Below are positions 1-11,375 of a stretch of DNA of 64,000 nt, piece after piece. Below the pieces are notes generated by a model. The model worked only from the letters and a program-made list of their open reading frames with translations. It ran no database searches and was not told the DNA's origin. Source of the stretch: Eulemur rufifrons (Eukaryota > Chordata > Mammalia > Primates > Lemuridae); assembly GCF_041146395.1 (NCBI RefSeq), contig NC_091012.1, positions 14,994,193 to 15,058,192 on the forward strand. Direction: 5' to 3'. The number at the start of each line of letters is the position of its first letter. Positions within the stretch are counted from its first letter, which is position 1. The position numbers and the translations under genes are program-made.

Positions 1-220
1 AATAGAAAGAAATTATATGGACAGCTAAAAATATATACAGAAAAAATGAGCCGGGCATGGTGGCGCATGCCTGTAGTCCCAGCTACTCGGGAGGCTGAGA
101 CAGGAGGATCGCTTGAGCTCAGGAGTTTGAGGTTGCTGTGAGCTAGGCTGACGCCACGGCACTCACTCTAGCCCGGGCAACAGAGTGAGACTCTGTCTCA
201 AAAAAAAAAAAAAAAAAAAA
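1..220 (+). mobile_element. Alu SINE, strepsirrhine type, cut by the window edge
   Basis: The right arm runs from 'gccgggcatggtggcgcatg' near base 53 through the A-box-like 'gctactcgggaggctgag' to 'gagactctgtctc' and a 20-base A tail. Bases 1-50 match the A-rich linker between the arms, so the left arm lies outside the window. The block 'gctaggctgacgccacggc' in the right arm is what I associate with lemur and galago Alus and is the main clue to the host. SINEs of this kind are mobilised by L1 proteins such as those encoded at 12817-17739. Confidence 0.93.
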
Positions 221-250
221 GAATGAAGACAAAAATTTGGCATTGCTTTT

Positions 251-3213
251 ATGTTTTTATTATTTTTATTTTTTTTATTTTTTTATTTATTTCAACTTAT
301 CATGGGGATACATAAGTTCAGGTTATATATACTGCCCATGTCCCACCCATCCCCCCGAGTCAGAGCTTCAAGCGTGTCCATTCCCCAGACAGTGCACATA
401 GCACGCATCATGTAGCTATACCTCCATCCCCTCCTCCCAACCCCAATCCCCCGGAGTCAGAACATTCAAGCGTGTCCATTCGCCAAACAGTGTGCAACGC
501 ACTCATCATGTAGGTATACACCCATCCCCTCCTCCCACCGCCCACCTCAGTCCAATACCCAATTGGTGTTATTCCCAAATGTGCACTTACGTGATGATCA
601 GGGAAACCAATTTGCTGGTGAGTACATGTGGTGCTTATTTTTCCATTCTTGAGATACTTCACTTAATAGAATGCGTTCCAACTCTCTCCAGGAGAAAGTA
701 CAAAAGTGATTCTATATCACCATTATTTCTTATAGCTGAGTAATATTCCATGGAATACATATACCACATTTTACTAATCCACTCATGAATTGATGGGTAT
801 TTGGGTTGTTTCCACATCTTTGCAATTGTGAATTGTGCTGCTATAAAAATTCAGGTGCAGGTGTCTTTTTTATAGAATGACTTTTGTTCTTCTGGGTAGA
901 TGCCTAATAATGGGATTGCTGGATCGAATGGTAGGTCTACTTGAATCTGTTTAAGGTATCCCCATAATGCTTTCCGTAGGGGTTGCACTAGTTTGCAGTC
1001 CCACCAGCAGTGTATGAGTGTTCCTGTGTCTCCACATCCACTCCAACATGTATTGTTTCGGGACTTTTCGATAAAGGCCGTTCTCACTGGAGTTAAGTGA
1101 TATCTCATTGTGGTTTTGATTTGCATTTCCCTGATGATTAGAGATGTTGAACATTTTTTCATATGTTTGTTAGCCATTCTTTTTTTTTTTCCAATATATT
1201 TTATTTTATTTTTTTGTTTTTCAGCTCATTATGGGGGTACAAAAGATCAGGCTATATACATTGCCCATGCCTCCCCATCCCCCGAGTCTGTGTTTCAATT
1301 GTGTCCATTCCCTAGACAGTGCACATCACACTCATCATGTAGGTGTGCACCCATCCCCTCCCCCCACCCCATCCCCCCCAGTCAAAACCTCAAGCGTGAC
1401 CATTCCCCAGGCAGTGCGCATCGCACTCATCAAGTAGGTATACACCCATCCCTTCCACCCAGCCCCCACCTCTGTCTGATACCCAAATGGTGTTATTCCC
1501 AAATGTGCACTCAGAGAAACCAGTTTGCTGGTGAGTACATGTGGTGCTTGTTTTTCCATTATTGGGATACTTCACTTAATAGAATGGGTTCCAACTCTCT
1601 CCACGAGAACCACAGAGATGCCATATCGCCATTATTTCTAATAGTTAATATTCCATGGTATACATATACCACATTTTGCTATCCATTCATGAATTGATGG
1701 GCATTTGTGTTGTTTCCACATCTTTGCGATTGTGAATTGTGCTGCTATAAACATTCGGTGTCTTTTTTATAGAATGACTTTTGTTCTTCTGGGTAGATGC
1801 CCAATAATGGGATTGCTAGATTGAATGGTAGGTCTACTTGAATCTGTTTAAGGTATCTTCATATTGTTTTCCACTGGGGTTGCAATAGTTTACAGTCCCA
1901 CCAGCAGCCAACATAATCCTGATACCAAAACCAGGAAAGGATGCAACTAAACAGAGAACTACAGACCAATTTCTCTTATGAATATAGATGCAAAAATTCT
2001 CAATAAAATTATAGCAAATCAAATCCAAGTGCTTATCAAAAAAATAATCCATCATGACCAAGTGGGCTTCATCCCAGAGATGCAGAGATGGTTTAACATA
2101 TGCAAATCTATAAATGTAATTCACCACATAAATAGAAGCAAAAATAAAGATCATATGATACTCTCAATAGATGCAGAAAAAGCATTTGACAAAATTCAAC
2201 ACTCTTTTATGATAAGAATGCTTAACAAAATAGGCATAGACGGGGCCTATCTAAAAATGATACAAGCTATATGTGACAAACCCACAGCCAACATCATACT
2301 GAATGGGAAAAAACTGAAAGCATTCCCACTTCGAACTGGAACCAGACAAGGCTGCCCACTGTCCCCATTACTTTTCAACATAGTATTGGAAGTTCTTGCA
2401 AGAGCTCTCAGGCAAGAGAGCAGAATCAAGGGAGTCCAAACAGGGACAGAAGAGATCAAACTCTCACTCTTTGCTGATGATGTGATGTTATATCTAGAAA
2501 ACCTCAAGGTTTCAACCAAGAGACTCCTGGAATTGATCAATGTTAGCCATTCTTATATCTTCTTTTGAAAGATTTCTATTCATGTCCTTTGCCCATTTTT
2601 GATAGGGTTGTTTGATTTCTTATTACTGATTTTCCTGAGTTCTAAATAGATTCTTGTTATCAGTCCTTTATCTGATGTGTAGTATGCAAAAATTTTTTCC
2701 CATTCTGTAGGTTGTCTGTTTATTCTCCTGACTGTATCTTTGGCTGTGCAGAAGCTTTTTAATTTAATCAGGTCCCATTCATTTATTTTTGTTGTTGCTG
2801 TGATTGCCTTAGGGGTCTTCCTCATAAATTCTTTGCCTAGGCCAATGTCTGTAAGAGTCTTTCCTACATCTTCTTCTAGAATTCTAACAGTTTCGCCCCT
2901 TAATGTTTAAGTCTGTTATCCACCGTAATTTGATTTTTGTGAGAGGTGAAAGCTGTGGGTCCTGTTTCAGTCTTCTACATGTGGCTATCCAGTTTTCCCA
3001 GCACCATTTATTGAATAAGGTTTCTTTTCCCCAGAGTATGTTTTTGTCTGCTTTGTCAAAGATTAGATGGCTATATGAGGATGGTTTTATATTTGTATTT
3101 TCTGTTCTGTTCCACTGGTCTGTGTCCCTGCACTTGTGCCAATACCAAGAAGTTTTAATAACCACAGCCTTGTAGTATGGTTTGAAGTCTGTCAAATTAA
3201 TACCTCCCATTTG
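251..3213 (-). mobile_element. L1-A: 5'-truncated L1, minus strand, split by L1-B
   Basis: The 3' end lies at the left: a poly-T/A-rich tract at 251-293 followed by the complement of the young L1 tail. Moving right, the complement of the 3' UTR and the C-terminal part of ORF2 can be read. Sequence stops matching L1 at about 3213, within ORF2 near the residues MGGINL, so the element is 5' truncated. It is interrupted at 1181-2540 by L1-B and resumes without loss. Stops and frameshifts break the ORF2 remnant (minus-strand pieces at 851-1177, 2580-2825 and 2884-3210). No convincing flanking duplication was found. Confidence 0.9.
1181..2540 (-). mobile_element. L1-B: 5'-inverted L1 nested in L1-A
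   Basis: A 14-base target-site duplication 'tgttagccattctt' occurs at 1168-1181 and 2541-2554, and L1-A continues in register across it. Bases 1181 to about 1908 are L1 3' end in minus orientation, starting with poly-T. From about 1909 to 2540 the orientation flips and the plus strand reads an ORF2 reverse-transcriptase fragment, including the FADD catalytic box near 2470. This is the structure expected from twin priming during L1 integration. The plus-strand fragment is open from 1978 to 2540 but has no start of its own and is not a gene. Confidence 0.93.
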
Positions 3214-3785
3214 GGATTCCTGTGATGGTGGAGTGGAGGTAATGATTTTTTAACTGGAGATGAATTTACTGAATTTGTTTTTTAGTTATAGTAGCTTTTT
3301 GTGGAATATTGCCCCTTTTAAATAGTTATTTGTTTTTTGTTGTATACTTGTTTGAGTTCCTTATATATTTTGCCCATTCAACCACCAGATTTATAACTTT
3401 CAAATGTTTTTTTTTTTCCATCTGTTTGTTGCTTCATCATTCCATTATGTCTGGAGATGTACAGAAGCTTTTTATTTGAAGTAATCATATTTGATTTTTT
3501 TTTTTGCATTGCCTGAGTTTTTTAGGTTAATTCCAAAACTCATTGTTCAGACCAACGTGATGGGGCTTTCCTGTGTTTTCTCATAGTAGTTTCAATGTTT
3601 CAGATCTTACATTTAAGTCTTTAATGCATTTTAGTTAATTTTTTACATATGGGGTTAAATGAGGACCTCATTTCATTGTTCTGCATGTGGATATTTAATT
3701 GTCCCAACACAAATTAGGGAAGATATTTTCCTTGATCCATTATTTGTCCTTGTCACCTTTGTCTAAAATCAGTTAACTTGAAACG

Positions 3786-4217
3786 TATAGATTTATTTTG
3801 GAGGTCTGTATTTTCTCCATTGGCCTATGTGTCAGTATTTGTGGTTGTATTATACTATGTTGCTATTATACCTTTGCAATGTATTTTAAATACATATAAT
3901 GTGATGCCTAAGATTGGTTCTTATTTTCAGTTGCTTAGGTCATGCAGGGTCTTTTGTGATACCTTACAGATCTTAGAATTTTTCAGAAACTTTTGTGAAA
4001 GATGTCCTGTGTATTTTGATAGAAATTGCATTGAAACTGTAGATCATTTTGTGTTGTATACACACTTTAACAGTATTAGTTATGCAAATACATGACCAAG
4101 GGATATCTTTCCACTTATTTTAACTTCTTAAAGTTCTTACAGGAATGTACAGATTGTCCACACTTTGGGTAAAATTTATTTTCAAGAATTGTTTTATAGT
4201 TATTGTATATGGGAATG
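3786..4217 (+). repeat. Segment A, source of the direct copy at 6464-6895
   Basis: This 432-base stretch of old L1 is repeated in the same orientation at 6464-6895 with constant offset 2678, so no indels, and about ten base differences by eye. Apparent plus-strand ORFs in both copies encode similar peptides only because the DNA is duplicated. Confidence 0.93.
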
Positions 4218-4395
4218 CTTTCTTGGTTTCCTTTTCAGACAGTTCATTGTTAGTATATATAAATGCTACTAACTTTTCATGTTGATTTTGAATCCTATAT
4301 GTTTACTGAATTTATTATTTCCAACAGTATTTTGCTGGCATCTTTAGGGTTATCTGTAAGTAAGATTATGTTAATTGTAAACAGGGAGAAATTAA
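4206..4395 (+). repeat. Segment B, source of the inverted copy at 6278-6467
   Basis: The 190-base segment reappears as its reverse complement at 6278-6467. It overlaps segment A by 12 bases (4206-4217). Confidence 0.92.
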
Positions 4396-4650
4396 GTATT
4401 TCCTTTCCCATCTGGATTCCTTTCATTTTGTTCTCTAATTTCTCTGGCTTGAATATATAGTACTTTTTAGAATAAGAATCTGAAAGTGGGCATGCTAGTT
4501 ATAATCCAGAGATAAAGCTTACAGATGTTTTCCATTTATTGTGATATTAGCTGTGCATTTGTCATATATGACCTTTATTGGGTCAGGTGCAGTTATCCTA
4601 CACCTAAATTGTTGAGAGTGTGTATCATGAAGGGATGTAGAATTTTGTCC

Positions 4651-5448
4651 TGGGCTGTGTCATTCTAGTCAGAATATGGGAAGATACATCCATACATAGA
4701 AGAGGCCAAGAGAACATTATATCTATCATACTATGGGCATGACCTGCTAATGATGTCTACTGTGAGTGTCTGACTCCCCAAGTATAATTGAGGCCCAGGG
4801 ATCCTCTTCTGCTTTGTTCAGTGAATTATGCCATACTCAACTTCACAGAGGGAAACTGCCTGTGGGAGCAGGTCAACAATCCCTTCAGAACACATAAGAA
4901 AATAATAAATTATTTATCTATGTATGCTTGTCAAATTATTTTACCTTTCTTTTACATGGCTTCCAATATGTAGTATATATTAACAATATGGTTCAGACAT
5001 ATAGTTATAAATTAATTATACATAAATTAATGGTCAATTTCCAAATATTATTTCATTGGTATTAGAATATTATTCTTAAAAAGTGGAGACCACTATGTCT
5101 TTAAGACAATATTGTCTTGGTGCTACCACTGGGCCAAACATGTCTGAGTGTCCTGAGGGTACAGATATATATTTGTAGGAAGTATTAGATTGTTGATTTT
5201 TGCTGTTTTGATAAATGCATCCTTTTCATATATTCAGCTCTGGTAGAAAGAGTAGAAAGCACTTAATCAACTGTGCAAATTCTCCCTACAATTTTATACA
5301 TATCTGGCTATTCAAGAGCAATGTTCTGCCTCAGCTATGAATTTCTAAATATGAGCCAAGAAAAACAACTGCAGAAAGAAATTTCTGCATTTCTTTCAAA
5401 TTTATATTTTGAGCAGGCAGATCTGTAATTTCCTTTTAACCATAAACA
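4651..5448. other. AT-rich stretch with no recognised gene
   Basis: No coding pattern, RNA gene or repeat family is recognised here. A short open stretch at 4788-4973 has no features that support it as a gene. Confidence 0.5.
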
Positions 5449-6275
5449 TTCATTAACCTCAGAAGATAAATCTAAAGGCAAGTGTGAATTAGCCAATATT
5501 TGGATTCACATAAATGAGTTTTCTAAAATCTGGATAGGAAAAAGTGTTTATATCCATAGGATCTGACCTGAAAAGGTAATAGTAAAATTTGCCATATGTA
5601 GCAAATCCTCTAGGAAGGAGCACCATGTGATTATTTTGATGCCACTTTCCATATGTCATAATGTGAATAATTATGTGGATTATTCTCCATATATCTTGAG
5701 ACAAAGATGTGAGTCATTTCCTTGTAAGTTTAGAAAGCTTATATAATTATTATCTGGAATAGAAAGTAAACTGGGAAAGAGCAAAAAAAAATTTGGAGGT
5801 TGAAAGGAATTTTTTTGGCAGTATTCGTTCTCCTCTGTCACACAGGCTAACACAATTACAGAAGCCAGGGATTAGGATGTGGTCACCTTTGTTGTGTCAT
5901 TATATTGGCAAAAAAATTCCTTTCAACCTCCAGATTTTTTTGCTTCTTCCCAGTTTACTTTCTATTCCAGAAAATAGTTACATAAGCTTTCTAAACTTAC
6001 AAGGAAATCACTCACATCTTTGTCTCAAGTTATATGGAGAATAACCCACATAATTATTCACATTATGACATATGGAAAGTGGGATCAAAATAATCACATG
6101 GTGCTCCTTCCTAGAGGATTTGCTACATACGGTAAATTTTACTATTACCTTTTCATGTCAGATCCGATGGATATAAACACTTTTTCCAATCCAGATTTTA
6201 GAAAACTCATTTATGTGAATCCAAATATTGGCTAATTCACACTTGCCTTTAGATTTATCTTCTGAGGTTAATGAA
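5449..6275. repeat. Inverted repeat, arms of about 367 bases with a 93-base spacer
   Basis: The left arm 5449-5816 and the right arm 5910-6275 are reverse complements with a few percent mismatch and a net 2-base length difference. The spacer is 5817-5909. Because the arms are complementary, the minus strand of the left arm and the plus strand of the right arm each show a 71-codon open frame with nearly the same peptide. The right arm is the derived copy (see the insertion at 5817-6897). Confidence 0.95.
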
Positions 6276-6897
6276 AGTTAATTTCTCCCTGTTTACAATT
6301 GATATAATCTTACTTACAGAAAACCCTAAAGATGCCAGCAAAATACTGTTGGAAATAATAAATTCAGTAAACATATAGGATTCAAAATCAACATGAAAAG
6401 TTAGTAGCATTTATATATACTAACAATGAACTGTCTGAAAAGGAAACCAAGAAAGCATTCCCATATAGATTTATTTTGGAGGTCTGTACTTTCTCCATTG
6501 GCCTATGTGTCAGTATTTGTGGCTGTATTATACTATGTTGTTATTATACCTTTGCAATGTATTTTAAATACATATAATGTGATGCCTCAGATTGGTTCTT
6601 ATTTTCAGTTGCTTAGGTCATGCAGGATCTTTTGTGATACCTTACAGATCTTAGAATTTTTCAGAAACTTTTGTGAAAGATGTCCTGGGTATTTTGATAG
6701 GAATTGCATTGAAACTGTAGATCATTTTGTGTTGTATACACACTTCAACAATATTAGTTATGCAAATACATGACCAAGGGATATCTTTCCACTTATTTTA
6801 ACTTCTTAAAGTTCTTACATGAATGTACAGATTGTCCACACTTTGGGTAAAATTTATTTTCAAGAATTGTTTTATAGTTATTGTATATGGGAATGTT
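5817..6897. repeat. Mosaic insertion of four locally copied segments (template-switch rearrangement)
   Basis: Nearly every base is a copy of nearby sequence. 5817-5827 are 11 unassigned bases. 5828-5909 is the inverted start of the LTR-like element whose native copy begins at 6898. 5910-6275 is inverted segment C (5449-5816). 6276-6277 are two unassigned bases. 6278-6467 is inverted segment B (4206-4395). 6464-6895 is direct segment A (3786-4217). 6896-6897 is 'tt', after which the native sequence resumes with a 13-base repeat of the end of C. The B'/A' join shares a 4-base microhomology 'tata' at 6464-6467. All copies look similarly diverged, by eye about 2-4 percent, which fits a single event. 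Confidence 0.88.
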
Positions 6898-7430
6898 AAG
6901 GAATTTTTTTGCCAATATAATGACACAAGAAAGGTGACCACATCCTAATCGCTGGCTTCTGTAATTGTGTTAGCCTGTGTGACAGAGGAGAATTAAGGTT
7001 GCAGATTAAATTAAGGTTGCTAATCAGCTGACTTTCAGATAAAGAGATTACACGGGGTTATCTGGAAGGGTCCAATGTAATCACCAGCATCTTTAAAGGG
7101 GTAACCAGGAGGCAAAAGACTCAGCATCAGAATGAGGCAAAGTGAGAACAATGTGACCAGCCACTGCTGTCTTTGCAATTGGTAGGCAGACAAGAGTCAA
7201 AGACTTCAGGTTCCCTCTAGAAGCTCAGAGAGAAAAAATAAACAAGACAATAGATTCACATCTAGAGCCCATGGAGTGAAACCTCACCCTGCTGACACCT
7301 TAATTTAGCCTAATAAGATCCACTTATTTCTTTTGTCTTCCAGAAATGATATGTAATCGATACATGTTGCTTTAAGATTCTAAGTGTGTGACAATTTGTT
7401 ACACCAGGTAGTGGAGACTCACTCAGGAAT
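6898..7430 (+). mobile_element. MLT1-like LTR remnant
   Basis: The order of motifs resembles MaLR/MLT1 LTRs: 'cacatcctaatc' near 6942, a 'gattaaattaaggtt' block near 7004, 'ggtccaatgtaatcacc' near 7069, then 'gctgacacctta' near 7293, and an end with 'gacaatttgtta' near 7391. The first 95 bases are copied in reverse at 5828-5922. The family name rests on recalled pattern only; an older L1 3' UTR is the main alternative. Confidence 0.55.
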
Positions 7431-8149
7431 ATTGTCACATCTTATGAAAAGCTTTTTTAAAAAGTCATCTTAATGCTGATGAAATTCTGTTTCCTTTCTG
7501 TCAGAATCAATGATTTTGTAAAATCTGTTGGCAAGACTCCATTATATCTCCATACAGGAAATAAGGGGTAGGCAATAAGTCAGAATGTTAAAAACTCAGA
7601 AGAGATGTAACAAACATAAGAAATCTAGGCTTCCTATTGTGAGATTTGATGATTCTTTTTCCATTTACATAAATTTATTTCATTCATCTGTGCAAGCACC
7701 ATTGAGTAAATTTATATGCTAAATTTTTACTGAACAAAGTAGAATATTAGTAAATGTTTCCAAGGAGGCCAGTTACTGTAGGGGCAGAGATAATGGACAC
7801 TTACACAGGCTTTGTTATGCTTGACTTTGCATTAGGTTTATAATATAATTATATAATTTAGAAAATAATGCATAGAGGCTGATTATATAAAAATTTGTAT
7901 GAGCTACTCAGGCTTTCTTGAAGATAATTGAATTAAATAAAAATGATAGTAGTTGTAATGAATTTCCTTATAAAAAATCAATGTGAGTTTCATTGTTTTG
8001 TTGTTTAGGTACAAAATATGTTACTTCTTTACTATTAATCTGAGAAAACTTTCTACTTAATTTTGAAATTAAAAATCATTTTTACCAAACTGGTATTGTA
8101 ATCTTAGCAAATGCTTTTATTCTTGCACGTATTCATATGGCTTATTCCA
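7431..8149. other. Unassigned AT-rich sequence
   Basis: No gene or repeat is recognised. The stretch leads into the V1R pseudogene. Confidence 0.5.
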
Positions 8150-8880
8150 CACAGGCCTAAGAGTACCAATGTCATAACCAGTCACTTGGCCCCGGTTCAC
8201 ATAGTGATACTCCTCATTGACATTTTGTGACATCTCTGGAACTGTTTGAGTCCTTGCATTTTCAGAATGACTTCAGAGTAAGGCATTTTTAACATGAGGA
8301 GGGTGATGAGGGGCCTCTCCATCTGTATCCTGAGTGTGCTCTTGGCCATAACCGCCAGACCCAGCACCTCCTGGCTTGCTAGGTATAAACATATTCACAA
8401 AATACCTTTTTAAATGTGTTCTTCTTTTTATGCCTTCTCAATTTGTCTTTCAGTAGTAACTTTTTCATCTGTACTGTGGTACCTTCCTATGTGAGCTAGA
8501 CCAATCTGATGATTCTCACAAAATACTTTGCTTTCTCCCATGAGCTACATCATCAGGGCCATGTCACTCTGACAACACACAGGGATGCCTTTCTTGTAGG
8601 ATTTATGGTGCTTTCAACTTGTGTACATGTTGATTCTCTTGTTTAGGTACCAGAGGTGATCCCAATACCCTCAGAACATTAGCCTCTCCCCAAGAATCTT
8701 CCCAGAGGAAAGGGCCACCCACATCATCCTGCTGCTGGTGGATTTCTTTATGGTAACGTACTGGGTGGACCTTATCATCTCATCAACTTCAATGCTGTTA
8801 TGGGTATATTACCCAGTTATCTTGTGTAGCCAGAGGCTTGTGGTCAATATTATGTGACAGTGAAGCTTTGGTGCTTTTCA
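8150..8880 (+). pseudogene. Vomeronasal type-1 receptor (V1R) pseudogene
   Basis: V1Rs are single-exon seven-helix pheromone receptors of the vomeronasal organ. Broken frames on the plus strand show family hallmarks in order: a TM2-like leucine-rich stretch near 8175-8225; the TM3 signature GLSICILSVLLAIT followed by PSTSWLA at about 8311-8380; a TM5-like stretch near 8590-8650; and SLSPRIFPEERATHIILLL followed by VDFFMVTYWVD at about 8680-8775, matching the conserved V1R TM6 region. A TM7-like remnant follows near 8800-8850. Stops (for example near 8229 and 8276), frameshifts and a missing N-terminus show it is dead. Human VN1R5 at 1q44 is a candidate orthologue by neighbourhood only. Confidence 0.85.
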
Positions 8881-10596
8881 GTTCCAAAAATGAATAATCA
8901 ACATTTTTAAAATTATGTAGCAAAAATTACAGCAATTTTTAACAGGTTAATTAGAACCATGATTGCCTCAAAAGTAGATTCTTCTGCCATTAGTTACATT
9001 AATTAAGCAGCACATTTTGCCATCTTTTGTTATTAACTTATGTGAAATCATATATTTAAAACGTCTAAACACTGCTAGCACCCGTACTGCCATATTGTAG
9101 TTTTAAATTGTTGGGCATTATAGGAATCTTTGTAATTTCTTAGTTATCTTTTGCTGTGTTTATTGCAAGGATTTTAAAAATATACATGTCCAGCATGTTT
9201 TAAGTAAAATAGAAAATAATAAAGTTAAAAGGGAAGAAAACAATAAAAATATGTAATATTTTGTAAAGCACAATATGCACCATGTACACTCAGGTGGAAT
9301 AATACGCAAAGATATTTTGTGGCAGAAAGCTACATGTTATGAAAAATTCTGAGTTTCTTGATTTGTTCTATCACCCCATCCTCCTTTTCCAAAGGATAAT
9401 GAAATTTGTAATCAATGATTATTTTTCTTTCATATTGAATCATTTCTTAAGATTTGAACAAATTTGTGATGTGTGAATCCTTGAATTTTGTGAAAAATAT
9501 GTGTACATTTACATATTGACTATTTTTCTGTAACAATACTCTTGTAACTGATAGAATGATTGACTTGAGTTCAAGTCTGTTTACTCCAGGCATCCCACTT
9601 CCACGTTAGCATTTCCTGGATACTTAAAAAGTACTATCAGTTTGGCTTTTTCACTTAATTCAAAAATTTTAGAAGCCCATATTAATTGAAATTTGCATGT
9701 GGTTAGATCTTACTTGCTGGTTACTCTACAATTGATATTTTCTAGTGTTATTTCCTGGTGCCTACAAAATACGACATGTAGGATTTCTGTTCTCAGGATG
9801 TTAATGGAATTTTTAGTCCAGAAAATGGCATTTTTAATAATTTTTTCTTGCATTTCATATAATTGTGTATCATCTGATTTCTGGTTCAAGATCCTGTCCA
9901 TTCCTTATCTGCATAACTATTAAACCTTAATAATACAGCTGTTATATTAACTCTCTTTCTGTTAATTTAGTTATATGCCAAAACAGTTGAAATTTTGATG
10001 ATATTAATATTGCCTAACATCATTATAAATGTTTCAATTTTTCTTTATTCCATGAATCTTTGTATTATACCCTGGAATTCATATGTTATGATATATTGAA
10101 ATGTCTTTTGAATAGCGTCTAACACATTGAATTTTCTTAGTAAATATTAACTGTTCTGATTAATAAAATTTCCATTAATTTATACGATTATTGACTTAAC
10201 ATGTCATATAGTATTTGTTATTACTGAAATCTTTCTATCTACATATTGAGGCAAAAGAGGAGGGTAGTTTAGCCTTCCATCTTGATGGAATCCAGGTTAA
10301 ATGGAATAGTTTTCTAATTTACTTTGAATAGTGAATATTATCTGTCTCAAAAAGATAAATGAGTGATAAATATGGCATGGATAATTATTTATTCATGCTT
10401 AAATAGAGGACACTAGGGAATAAAGGATTTATGAATTATCCCAAAGCACCATTCTTCTATTTTATGTTTTCCACTTTCTAATAACTTCCTTGCAAATCTA
10501 GATATCTCGAAAACTACAAATTATAAACAAAAGCCCAGGTAAGCACAAATTAGCAAAATTAACTCAAGTATAGAATATAGAGATAAAACTATATAT
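8881..10596. other. Unassigned AT-rich sequence before the L1-C insertion
   Basis: No gene is recognised. Weak resemblance to L2/MIR-like sequence near 10105-10150 could not be confirmed. Short open frames on opposite strands at 9693-9923 overlap each other and have no coding support. Confidence 0.45.
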
Positions 10597-10613
10597 AAAA
10601 AAGAATGCACAAA
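10597..10613 (+). repeat. Target-site duplication of L1-C, 5' copy
   Basis: The 17 bases 'aaaaaagaatgcacaaa' recur exactly at 18122-18138 after the poly-A tail, which defines L1-C and its extra 3' sequence as one insertion. Confidence 0.95.
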
Positions 10614-11375
10614 AAGTTTTGAAGATGGCGGAATGGCGGTGATTGCTTGGATCTGCGCTCCGGCGATGAACCGTGGATCCGGACCTGCCACAACGCTAGA
10701 GGACCGCTCCCACACAGGAACAGCGGTGTGAATCCACGGAGAATCAGCGTGGGACAAACAGAGCAAGTGAGGTCTGAGGTGAACAGAAATTAAGATCGCG
10801 GAACTCTGCGGAAGGCGCGGAACAGACAGTAGCCAGCGGAGCGCAGGCGGCTGCGCCCGCCCCCAGGTGGGGCGGGGGCAGTCTTTAGGAAAAGCGGCTT
10901 GCGCTCCTCACTGACCTCCACCCCCAATTGCTTGGAGACCCCCTCGCAAGCCAGAGCAGAATCTCCGAGCGAGACGTAGGGCATTGCAGACAGGAGGCTT
11001 TTTCGGGAGAATAGCTTGGAACCTGGGAAGTCTCGGCTGAGACAGTCCTTAGCGAGAAGGGACGGACCTGTGCCAGGGGGGAGGGGCACGATCAATCCCC
11101 GATCAGCGAATTGCGCTGTACCTCTGCGCTACTTTTGTCGGTGGTTCTTCAGCCGGTGGCCCCCGGCGGCTTTGCCCGCCAAACCCCCCCGGCAGCGGCG
11201 GTCCCTGGTCTCTGCCTGCCGGGGAGCCGGTCCCCCTCCGACCCCGGAGCGCTGCGGGCGCCATCTTGAAAGCAAAGTCGGAACCGCTCGGGAGCCATAA
11301 GGTGCCCAGCAGCTCTCTCTCCCCGGCGCCCCCCGCTGGTCTCTGGGCCCGCGCCATCTCCGCCGGCGGCACTCG

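Larger units (their letters stand above)
3250..4650 (-). mobile_element. Old L1 (L1M-like) ORF2 remnant
   Basis: On the minus strand the sequence follows the general course of mammalian L1 ORF2, from the C-terminal region at the left to the reverse-transcriptase region at the right. It is far more diverged than the young L1s and full of stops. The part at 3786-4395 is the source of two copied segments in the rearranged block at 5817-6897. Subfamily is not resolved. Confidence 0.75.

Noticed and set aside
5489..6235. Two nearly identical 71-codon ORFs on opposite strands (5489-5704 minus, 6020-6235 plus), suggesting a small gene family
   Set aside because: They are the two arms of the inverted repeat. 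The similarity comes from DNA duplication and differences do not favour synonymous sites by eye; there is no start context, signal or known domain.
3778..6773. Two similar 105-115-codon plus-strand ORFs (3778-4095 and 6426-6773) as paralogous genes
   Set aside because: Both lie in segment A and its copy, which are antisense old L1 ORF2 sequence.
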